From positions 1 through 5,083 of the forward strand of contig JAIJUV010000193.1 in NCBI GenBank assembly GCA_022732315.1: a stretch of 5,083 nucleotides of DNA, in the 5' to 3' direction. The notes below the pieces were generated by a model. It made no database searches, had not been told where the DNA came from, and worked only from the letters and a program-made list of their open reading frames with translations. Numbering within the stretch: the first letter of the stretch is position 1; the number at the start of each line of letters is the position of its first letter. The translations under genes were made by a program, and so were the position numbers. This DNA is from Prevotella sp. (GTDB lineage: Bacteria; Bacteroidota; Bacteroidia; Bacteroidales; Bacteroidaceae). Shown piece by piece: positions 1 to 4,758 of the stretch.

Positions 1-74
1 AGGATGCTACATTCTGTTTATTTCTAATTCGTAACCTCTTCTTTTTATGAGATAAAAACTTATCTCATTCTCAA
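1..74. other. Left flank without a gene, carrying a 9-bp perfect inverted repeat
   Basis: This stretch lies beyond the premature end of the ATPase reading frame. It contains ATGAGATAA at 47-55 and its exact complement TTATCTCAT at 60-68, separated by AAAC. There is no U-tract on the 3' side of the hairpin on either strand, so it is not a convincing terminator. A short minus-strand frame runs open to the window edge but is too short to judge. It may be foreign sequence that interrupted or replaced the rest of the ATPase gene. Confidence 0.35.
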
Positions 75-368
75 TCACTTATAAAAAATACGTACTTTCA
101 TACCCAGAAACGAATCAACACCAGCAGCCACACACATGGAAAACTGACGCAAGAAAGCAGACTTACCTGTATCAGAACTACCTGCTAGACAAGCAAGACC
201 CGCCTTTGGCAACAATGGATCCAACAGAGAAGGTATCTCTTGTACATTTCGACTTAGCAACATCTCACCCGTAATCTCATTTAAAGGATTTAATGACATA
301 TCGAAATCTGCTTTCTTCTGAGCCAAATCGTTAATAATGCCTTGAACATGATTTTCCATAACTTGCAT
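75..368 (-). pseudogene. Truncated RepA-like AAA ATPase (NBU1 orf3-type), 5' part only
   Basis: The 97-residue product carries a clear Walker A motif, GSSDTGKS at residues 63-70, inside PKAGLACLAGSSDTGKS. This is typical of the RepA/AAA_25 helicase-like ATPases of Bacteroides mobile elements, which are usually about 350 residues or more. Here the family-like sequence stops around residue 92, is followed by IFYK and then a TGA codon, so the Walker B motif and all later motifs are missing. Breakage is therefore near positions 84-95. The start at 368 lies 2 nt after the stop of the upstream HTH gene, which suggests translational coupling; a second in-frame ATG at residue 4 is equally possible. 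An intact relative would act on DNA during element excision or replication, but this fragment cannot be a working ATPase. Confidence 0.75.
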
Positions 369-370
369 TA

Positions 371-664
371 TTAACGATTATACTTAGCCAACTTGCCTGA
401 CTTCACAAGTTGGTCAACCTCTTGCTTGAAATACAAGTTCCTGCGACCTACTTTCTGGCTTTTCAGCAAGCCACTCTTCTCTATACGCCATAATGTAGGG
501 TATGCGATATGAAGCAACTCGCACAATTCATCACGGCTATAAAACACATCTTCACTTGAAGAGTTTGTTGTCATGTCGATATTTCTTTCATCGAGGCATC
601 GACTTACAGCTTTATAGATTGCATCTTGAAACTGTTCCTCGTTTAAAACAATTACATTGTCCAT
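371..664 (-). CDS. Small helix-turn-helix, excisionase-like protein (orf2x-type)
   Basis: This 97-residue protein has a variable N-terminus (residues 1-38) followed by an HTH_17/MerR-like DNA-binding domain at about residues 40-88. The motif FYSRDELCELLHIAYPTLWR gives the two helices, and the wing follows as SGLLKSQKVGRRNLYFKQEVDQLV. Such proteins act as recombination directionality factors or as regulators in Bacteroides mobile elements. It starts 67-75 nt downstream of a TAnnTTTG promoter box with a stem-loop leader, and it is followed 2 nt later by the ATPase gene, forming an operon. The leader just before the ATG is A-rich with no clear Shine-Dalgarno sequence. The cluster of TTGGCRTT sites upstream of its promoter is a plausible target for this protein. 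The DNA-binding role is well supported; the excisionase role is inferred from context. Confidence 0.85.
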   Translation of the reverse strand: MDNVIVLNEEQFQDAIYKAVSRCLDERNIDMTTNSSSEDVFYSRDELCELLHIAYPTLWRIEKSGLLKSQKVGRRNLYFKQEVDQLVKSGKLAKYNR

Positions 665-708
665 AATCCATTCTTTTATTTGTTATACTATGGGCATATA
701 CACAAATT

Positions 709-739
709 CCCCCGAACTGACAGTTAATCAATTCGGGGG
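709..739 (-). promoter_or_regulatory. 12-bp stem-loop in the leader of the HTH-ATPase operon
   Basis: Positions 709-720 pair with 728-739 over 12 bp with one G-U pair, leaving a 7-nt loop at 721-727. Five G-C pairs close the base. It begins directly after the -7 box at 740-747, so the expected transcription start falls inside the first arm. No U-run follows on the minus strand, so it is not a standard terminator. It could be an operator for a dimeric repressor or a structure at the mRNA 5' end. Confidence 0.5.
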
Positions 740-747
740 CAAAAGTA
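740..747 (-). promoter_or_regulatory. Bacteroidota -7 promoter box for the HTH-ATPase operon
   Basis: The minus strand reads TACTTTTG here, a full match to the TAnnTTTG box used by the Bacteroidota primary sigma factor. The start codon of the HTH gene is about 75 nt downstream. TTTG sequences exist upstream at 759-762 and 777-780, but neither has the usual spacing of about 19-21 nt, so the -33 element is weak. This is compatible with a promoter that needs an activator. Confidence 0.5.
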
Positions 748-777
748 CAATGAAAAATCAAAAGAGCGAACATTTAC

Positions 778-836
778 AAACGCCAAAATATACTGTCGAT
801 CAATTAGTTGGCATTAATTGGCATTCTTTGGCGTTT
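778..836. repeat. Four TTGGCRTT sites: three direct at 10-bp pitch, one inverted
   Basis: TTGGCATT occurs at 808-815 and 818-825 and TTGGCGTT at 828-835, so the units repeat every 10 bp, one helical turn. The exact complement AACGCCAA lies at 779-786. The outer pair extends to a perfect 10-bp inverted repeat, AAACGCCAAA at 778-787 and TTTGGCGTTT at 827-836. The cluster lies between the end of the 365-residue gene and the HTH operon promoter. It looks like a binding array for a protein on one DNA face, either a regulator, an excision factor or a replication initiator. Confidence 0.65.
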
Positions 837-864
837 CTTGAAATAAATATTCTACAAGAAGAAT

Positions 865-1962
865 TCACTTTAATATTTCTTGTAATTTCTCTACATACTT
901 ATCTATCTTTACTTTCTTTGTTTCTTCTAATTTATTTGGTGTCTCAAAATAACAGCACAATAAACGATGTTGCTTACTAAAATTGCTCGAATCACATGTC
1001 TCTGGATTTTCCTTTTTAAGCAATGCATGGAAAGGGGCTACCATACCACCATCCAACCTTGCAATCACTTTGCAAGACTCCATTGCTACTGCCAGACAAG
1101 CCAATCCTGGACCATCAACTGTCATCTTCAATTCGTTTTCAACAAACTGAAAGATTGCATTTGCTTTTTCCTCATCTTGAACTATTAAAGAAATATAATC
1201 TTTTAATGATTCAGAACTTAATGATGGTCTTCTACCTTTCTTTTTTGCAATTTTAGGCATTTCTTGAACTGCTTTCTCATCATTGCATTTCTCTTCACTA
1301 CTTTCACATTCATTATAATCCTTATTAACATCTTCTTCATCACAGTCCTCATCATTCTGCAAGTTTGGTGATTCTAAACATGCCTCTTGCTGTTCTTTAT
1401 GATTATTCCAAATTTGCTGTAAGTTTTCTCTTTCCTCATCCTCGAACAGTAATTTTCTGTATATATGCGGAGACAGCCAATATGCTTTGTCTTTTATTTC
1501 CAGTACCATACTATTTTGAATAATCTGGAGTTCCAATTCACGCAACTTCTCCTCCAAGATATTCTCACATTTACCAATCTTACACATAAGAAAGAAATGA
1601 AAGTCATCAAGTAACACCCAATACAGAATTGCATCCTTAAGTTTTTGAGTATTCTTCTGAGCCTGCAAATACAAAAACATATCTTTATTTAGCACCTGAG
1701 CCAACATTCCCAACAATTTACTAAAACCATACTTCCCATAATAGTTCTCAAATAGATTCCCATAAGACCCAAACTTTACAGATTCAGGTAAATTAGGGAT
1801 TTGACTCATTGCAAAATCGTATATATGCATATAAGCAGCCAAAGGAACTTTACCTTTTTCCGTGAAATTATCTTTTCTAATAGCACGAACATATTTATTA
1901 TAAAAATTACGATTGGACTTTATCCAAACCTGCAAATCTTGCTTTAATTCTTCTATTCCCAT
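865..1962 (-). CDS. 365-residue protein of unknown function, orf2-type of NBU-like elements
   Basis: I do not recognise an enzymatic motif. Its start, MGIEELKQDLQVWIK, and its position directly downstream of the integrase resemble the DUF6043/orf2 family of Bacteroides mobile elements; this is recognition by memory and position only. Residues 1-195 are predicted largely helical. Residues about 200-235 form an acidic linker rich in Asp, Glu and Asn. A basic patch KIAKKKGRRP at 237-246 follows and could contact DNA or act as an AT-hook-like element. The C-terminal part (250-365) is again helical and contains DGPGLACLAVAMESCKVI. No signal peptide or membrane segment is visible. It starts 72 bp after the integrase stop, with a long inverted repeat between them. 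In NBU1 the orf2 product takes part in excision; a similar role is inferred here. Confidence 0.75.
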   Translation of the reverse strand: MGIEELKQDLQVWIKSNRNFYNKYVRAIRKDNFTEKGKVPLAAYMHIYDFAMSQIPNLPESVKFGSYGNLFENYYGKYGFSKLLGMLAQVLNKDMFLYLQAQKNTQKLKDAILYWVLLDDFHFFLMCKIGKCENILEEKLRELELQIIQNSMVLEIKDKAYWLSPHIYRKLLFEDEERENLQQIWNNHKEQQEACLESPNLQNDEDCDEEDVNKDYNECESSEEKCNDEKAVQEMPKIAKKKGRRPSLSSESLKDYISLIVQDEEKANAIFQFVENELKMTVDGPGLACLAVAMESCKVIARLDGGMVAPFHALLKKENPETCDSSNFSKQHRLLCCYFETPNKLEETKKVKIDKYVEKLQEILK

Positions 1963-1991
1963 AACGATAATGATAAAACATTCATATTATT

Positions 1992-2034
1992 AGTTGACAG
2001 TTGAAAATCCCTAATCATTTTCAACTTGTCAACT
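1992..2034. repeat. 17-bp near-perfect inverted repeat between the integrase and the orf2-like gene
   Basis: Positions 1992-2008 are complementary to 2017-2034 with a single extra T (2026 or 2027) as a bulge, around an 8-nt centre at 2009-2016. It begins directly next to the integrase stop codon. No U-tract follows on either strand, so a simple intrinsic terminator is unlikely. It could slow transcription, protect the integrase mRNA 3' end, or be an operator built from GTTGA half-sites. Confidence 0.6.
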
Positions 2035-3501
2035 TCAAAATCGATTAACTTTGGCAGCCTTCAACTTCTGTGCAATAAGCTGCGCTTGTTCAGAGATTCC
2101 TACTCGGATGTATGTTTCAAATACTTTCTCCGAACGATGTCCAGTAATACTGCGCATTTCCATATTAGACAGAACTCCCATCTTATACATATTCGTAGCA
2201 CCACTTCTTCGTGACGTATGCGATGAGACAAGCTGGAACTTGGGGCGTATAACCTCACCGTCTTTATTACGTTCGTAGAGAGTATCGCCACCATGTAACA
2301 TGGCTACCTTCTTCAATTTACCCAAGCGTTTACGCTCATTCTCAGTCAATTTAAGTCCTGCTCTCGTCTTTTGAAGAAGCCTCAAATAAGTATCTTCTGC
2401 ACTTTTTTCTCTTGAAGTCAGTACAGTTATTATTTTCTCTCCCATAGATGGAATCGTCTCTGACAGTTTCTGAGATACCACTTTTATCTTTTCGTTCAGT
2501 TGCTGTTCTGTTACAACAGGGAAAACATAATGATATTTATCACATAGATCATAGACCCTATCATCAACTATTGGCACATTCACCACCCTGCCTGTTTTCT
2601 TTTGAGTCAGGGTTATGATGCCAAGTTCTCCATTATAGTTGATAAAATTCTTCTTCTTCAAATCACTATAATCGCTGTACCTTTGACAACTAAAATAGCC
2701 AAGCAAAAAGACATCACGCACTTTCTCTTCCATGCCAGTAAGTTTCATGGCATACATTGCATCTATCTCTTCATCCGTCAAATAGATTTCTGCTCGTTTC
2801 TCTTCCTCTTTGACTGTTTTGTCTTTCCATACTCGCAACGATATGGCATTCGCATTATAGCCTTCCATTGCAGCAAGGTTACAAAGTTTACGGAAACAAG
2901 ACACATTCTTATTAATTGTATGCATCATAAGTCCCTTTCTCTCCAAGAACAATGTAAAACGGTCGGCGAAAGGTTTATCTATTTGACTAAAAAGAATATC
3001 TTTTTTGCAATATTCCTTCAAATAATCGCCAAACGATTTCCATACCCCAACAGAGCCTGAGGTATATGCCGCATTATTGCCATGACGAATTGAACCTTCG
3101 GAAATACCAGCATAGAAATAATCATAAAAGCGATGAACATATTTCAAAAGTTCTCCCTCTCTTACAACTGTGCGTTCTTGTATTTCTTCTACTGTACCAT
3201 TAACAATAGAAGAAATCGTTTTCTCCAAGAGACTTTTGTCCTCCTTTGAATGAATACGGTTCTCAGTATAGAGGACATCAATCGCATTCATAACCTCAAC
3301 TTGGAGATTATGAACTTTTGCCCCTTCTGGAGTTGCCTCATATCTTTTAAGGGCAGACATGCTCTTTTGCGACTTGTTCCATTCCTGTATATCTACATTA
3401 ATGCCAGTACAGACATAAAGCTGAAATCCATTACGTCTGATCTTCGTATAAAGAGAAGCCTCTCCTGTAGTTCTGCTTGTACGTAAGAAGAATTGTGCCA
3501 T
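2035..3501 (-). CDS. Tyrosine recombinase (site-specific integrase) of a mobilizable element
   Basis: This enzyme joins and releases the element at att sites through a covalent tyrosine-DNA intermediate. The 488-residue protein has an N-terminal arm-binding type domain (about 8-75, LYTKIRRNGFQLYVCTGINV), a SAM-like core-binding domain (about 117-215) and a catalytic domain (about 238-475). The catalytic set is complete: Arg274 in CQRYSDYSDL, Lys301 or Lys302 in TQKKTGRVVNVP, His428 and Arg431 in SSHTSRRSGATNM, His455 in ITGHRS, and Tyr464 in VFETYIR. The distance from the Lys to His428 is about 55 residues longer than in XerD, owing to a charged insertion around residues 335-405. This makes the protein longer than the 400-450 residues common for such integrases. 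The ATG at 3501 sits just downstream of a good -7 box. It appears intact. Confidence 0.95.
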   Translation of the reverse strand: MAQFFLRTSRTTGEASLYTKIRRNGFQLYVCTGINVDIQEWNKSQKSMSALKRYEATPEGAKVHNLQVEVMNAIDVLYTENRIHSKEDKSLLEKTISSIVNGTVEEIQERTVVREGELLKYVHRFYDYFYAGISEGSIRHGNNAAYTSGSVGVWKSFGDYLKEYCKKDILFSQIDKPFADRFTLFLERKGLMMHTINKNVSCFRKLCNLAAMEGYNANAISLRVWKDKTVKEEEKRAEIYLTDEEIDAMYAMKLTGMEEKVRDVFLLGYFSCQRYSDYSDLKKKNFINYNGELGIITLTQKKTGRVVNVPIVDDRVYDLCDKYHYVFPVVTEQQLNEKIKVVSQKLSETIPSMGEKIITVLTSREKSAEDTYLRLLQKTRAGLKLTENERKRLGKLKKVAMLHGGDTLYERNKDGEVIRPKFQLVSSHTSRRSGATNMYKMGVLSNMEMRSITGHRSEKVFETYIRVGISEQAQLIAQKLKAAKVNRF

Positions 3502-3517
3502 ATCTATTTAATTTTTG

Positions 3518-3568
3518 TGGGTGCAAAGGTAATAAAACCTCCCCAAACTTGCACCCAATATGCACCCA
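3518..3568 (-). promoter_or_regulatory. Integrase promoter with three TGCACCCA sites
   Basis: The minus strand has TACCTTTG at 3531-3524, a full match to the Bacteroidota -7 box, about 22 nt before the integrase ATG. TGCACCCA is found at 3550-3557 and 3561-3568, 11 bp apart, and inverted as TGGGTGCA at 3518-3525. The outer inverted pair is perfect over 9 bp. One copy overlaps the -7 box, so a bound protein would block transcription. Autoregulation by the integrase or control by the HTH protein are both possible. No -33 TTTG with normal spacing is seen. Confidence 0.55.
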
Positions 3569-3685
3569 TTTTAATTCTATCTTTGAAATCTTAACTTATA
3601 TAAACATCTTAAATAAAATACATAACTAACTGATTTTCAGTTTCTTACAATTTCTATACATTTTACAAGATTTCAAACTTTATGG

Positions 3686-3702
3686 TTCAAGCCCATCTTG
3701 AA
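3686..3702. other. Candidate attachment-site core next to the integrase
   Basis: TTCAAG-CCCAT-CTTGAA is a perfect 6-bp inverted repeat around a 5-bp spacer, the layout of core-type binding sites around a tyrosine recombinase crossover. It lies upstream of the integrase start, where NBU-type elements carry their att site, and directly before a plus-strand terminator. The stretch GGTTCAAGCC also resembles the T-arm of a tRNA 3' end, a common target, but one T-stem pair is mismatched and I could not match the acceptor to a known tRNA. The second copy needed to prove an att site is not in the window. Confidence 0.4.
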
Positions 3703-3706
3703 GCGC

Positions 3707-3749
3707 AAAAGCCTTGCAGGTTCAACACTTGCAAGGCTTTTTGTTTTTA
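3707..3749 (+). terminator. Strong intrinsic terminator on the plus strand
   Basis: AAAAGCCTTGCA at 3707-3718 pairs perfectly over 12 bp with 3730-3741, around an 11-nt loop, and is followed by a T-rich run to 3749. The T-run is on the plus strand, yet the nearest plus-strand gene is absent from the window because the integrase points the other way. It may belong to a chromosomal gene that was cut off by the element. Confidence 0.75.
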
Positions 3750-3851
3750 TACAAAAGAGGCAGCCAGTCAAGATCGTAGATGACAAGCACAAATCTCTCT
3801 GCACTCATCTTCCCCAACCAGTGGCCTATGATATATCCTTGTATGTCCATC

Positions 3852-3969
3852 TTCTTGTTATTTTCTTGTAAATCTTCTTGTATTCTTGTAAACCAAAAAG
3901 CTTTTATCTAACTGAATTTCAAGAACTTATCTTTATTTTCTTGTAAATACAACAAATTTTCTTGTAAAC
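3852..3969. repeat. Cluster of six TTCTTGT motifs, four of them TTCTTGTAAA
   Basis: TTCTTGTAAA begins at 3863, 3883, 3938 and 3959, and weaker copies TTCTTGTTA and TTCTTGTAT begin at 3852 and 3875. The four full copies form two pairs with spacing of 20 and 21 bp, close to two helical turns; in each pair the first copy ends in AAAT and the second in AAAC. An inverted relative, TTTTACAAGA, lies at 3661-3670 beside the att candidate. They could be protein-binding sites, such as integrase arm sites, or a decayed duplication. No gene is seen from 3750 to 3984. Confidence 0.55.
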
Positions 3970-3984
3970 TTTCACCTTATTATA

Positions 3985-4257
3985 TTAATTGCATAAGAAC
4001 CATTTCCTACCAATAACATGTATCTTTCCTGCTCTTCTTAAAGAAGCAAGAAGATTTGTCACCTTATTATATTTTTGTGTCTCATCAAGCACGTCTGGCA
4101 ATTTTGGCTGAAGAAACCGCATTAAGCAAGGTTGCCCAAGCCTTGGGCATCGTGTCCCCACCCTTTGGGCATCGGTTGCCCAAGGCTTGAGTATCGTGTC
4201 CCCAAGCCTTGGTCCTTCCTTATTTTGTAGTTCCTTATTCCTATTGTAAGTTGACAA
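3985..4257 (-). pseudogene. Winged-helix-like C-terminal fragment fused in frame to tandem repeats
   Basis: The frame gives 90 residues from a TTG codon at 4257; an ATG at 4122 would give 45. The last 38 residues, ending NLLASLRRAGKIHVIGRKWF, look like a recognition helix and wing of a winged-helix domain, as found at the C-termini of several bacterial regulators and ATP-binding proteins. Residues about 15-44 are encoded by 22-nt repeats and contain PRLGDT and PRLGQP. Because 22 is not a multiple of three, the repeats are read in changing frames and are unlikely to be selected as protein. I judge this the remnant of a larger gene whose 5' part was lost. A small functional protein from the ATG is possible but unsupported. 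Confidence 0.45.
4124..4211. repeat. Four imperfect 22-nt tandem repeats containing a palindrome
   Basis: Units are 4124-4145 (degenerate), 4146-4167, 4168-4189 and 4190-4211. Most units end with the shared AAGSCTTG (the second unit is degenerate here), and three share ATCGTGTCCCCA or ATCGGTTGCCCA. The segment TGCCCAAGCCTTGGGCA at 4133-4149 is a perfect palindrome around a central C. Odd and even units alternate in detail, giving a 44-bp higher-order period. The G+C content is higher than in the surrounding A/T-rich sequence. Confidence 0.75.
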
Positions 4258-4330
4258 TTATTTTCTCTATTCCTAATTCTACTTGTCAATCTTCTATCTT
4301 ATTCCTAGTTAGTATTTACATACTGTATTT
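4235..4330. repeat. Three 32-bp units beginning with YTATTCCTA
   Basis: YTATTCCTA starts at 4235, 4267 and 4299, exactly 32 bp apart each time. After the shared 9-mer the units keep partial similarity: the first two carry TTGACAAT and TTGTCAAT at matching places and the third TTTACATA. This is a decayed tandem repeat, spaced at about three helical turns. No gene is associated. Confidence 0.55.
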
Positions 4331-4350
4331 GTCTTTAGCTCTTCCACCTT

Positions 4351-4441
4351 TCTATGAAGAATGAATGTGTCTTCTATGAAGACTAAGAGCAGTCCTCTAT
4401 GAAGACTAAAAGTAGTCCTCTATGAAGGCTGAAATAGCATT
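4351..4441. repeat. Four 22-23-nt tandem repeats beginning TCTATGAAG
   Basis: TCTATGAAG starts at 4351, 4373, 4396 and 4419, a period of 22, 23 and 23 bp. The second and third units are nearly identical and contain GACTAA followed by AGTCC, so each unit can form a short GACT/AGTC hairpin. The outer units are more degenerate. No open reading frame of note runs through the array. Confidence 0.75.
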
Positions 4442-4466
4442 CAGATGACAGGTGATGAAGAGTGAA

Positions 4467-4534
4467 TTTTTACCCTTCATCTCCAGAACCCCAGTGTTTA
4501 TCGGGGTTTCAGGCGAAAAGATGAAGGGTGAAGA
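4467..4534. repeat. Large stem-loop with 16-bp outer and 6-bp inner stems
   Basis: Positions 4467-4482 pair with 4519-4534 over 16 bp, including two G-T pairs; the core ACCCTTCATCT/AGATGAAGGGT is perfect over 11 bp. Inside, AACCCC at 4487-4492 pairs with GGGGTT at 4503-4508 around a 10-nt loop. A partial direct copy, GATGAAGAGTGAA, precedes it at 4454. No U-tract follows. The shape suits an extragenic repeat or a small non-autonomous mobile element. Confidence 0.6.
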
Positions 4535-4540
4535 GTAAAT

Positions 4541-4690
4541 GCCTATACGAGCTGAAAAAAGTGATTAAGATAGGGGAAAAAACTTGCCCATGGCACACAG
4601 TCGGAAATGCTTCATAAAAATTATTATTAGAATTAATATATATATCGAAGAACTTCATCATATACTCTTACTGGAATTCAAATTCAGGAC
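4541..4690. other. A/T-rich intergenic stretch with no gene seen
   Basis: Between the repeat mosaic and the pnp terminator I see no coding frame, promoter box with proper spacing, or structured RNA. Minor features are a TA-rich tract around 4637-4648 and the short palindrome GAAGAACTTC near 4650-4660. Confidence 0.5.
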
Positions 4691-4736
4691 TTATATAAAA
4701 AAATAAAAGGTGTATCCCATTGCTGAGATACACCTT
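4691..4736 (-). terminator. Intrinsic terminator of pnp
   Basis: On the minus strand, AAGGTGTATC-TC at 4736-4725 pairs over 12 bp, with one G-U pair, with 4718-4707 around a 6-nt loop at 4719-4724. It is followed by a U-rich run from 4706 down to 4691. It lies about 50 nt after the pnp stop codon on the same strand. The A-run on the plus strand means it serves leftward transcription. Confidence 0.85.
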
Positions 4737-4758
4737 ATTATATATATTCGAATCTGAT

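Larger units (their letters stand above)
75..3702 (-). mobile_element. Recombination end of an NBU1-like integrated mobilizable element (remnant or partial)
   Basis: A tyrosine recombinase, a protein of unknown function, a small MerR/excisionase-type HTH protein and a P-loop ATPase lie in the same orientation with short gaps. This is the order of int, orf2, orf2x and orf3 in the Bacteroides mobilizable unit NBU1, where these genes take part in integration and excision. The right boundary is placed at a candidate att core upstream of the integrase. The left boundary is unknown because the ATPase is cut off near position 90 and the window ends soon after. No primase, relaxase or oriT is seen. 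The family assignment rests on gene order and motifs; boundaries are inferred. Confidence 0.7.

Noticed and set aside
657..1256. Plus-strand frames of 73 to 107 codons
   Set aside because: They overlap the orf2-like gene and its regulatory region on the other strand and show low-complexity hydrophobic or unnatural sequence; they are shadows.
1992..2034. Intrinsic terminator of the integrase gene
   Set aside because: The stem is strong but neither strand has a T-tract after it.
2026..3486. Several plus-strand frames and one minus-strand frame within the integrase
   Set aside because: The integrase frame contains a complete catalytic set and family-like domains; the others have no recognisable features.
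3680..3706. A confident tRNA 3'-end fragment
   Set aside because: The T-loop fits, but the outer T-stem pair is mismatched, the acceptor arm matches no tRNA I know, and no CCA is encoded. It is kept only as one reading of the att candidate.
3722..3850. A 42-codon minus-strand frame with ATG at 3850 (MDIQGYIIGHWLGK...)
   Set aside because: It runs into the terminator hairpin, is not preceded by a promoter box, and I recognise no family. It may be a gene remnant but cannot be supported.
3852..4441. CRISPR array
   Set aside because: The repeats are short, of different types, without unique spacers of constant length between identical repeats, and no cas gene is present.
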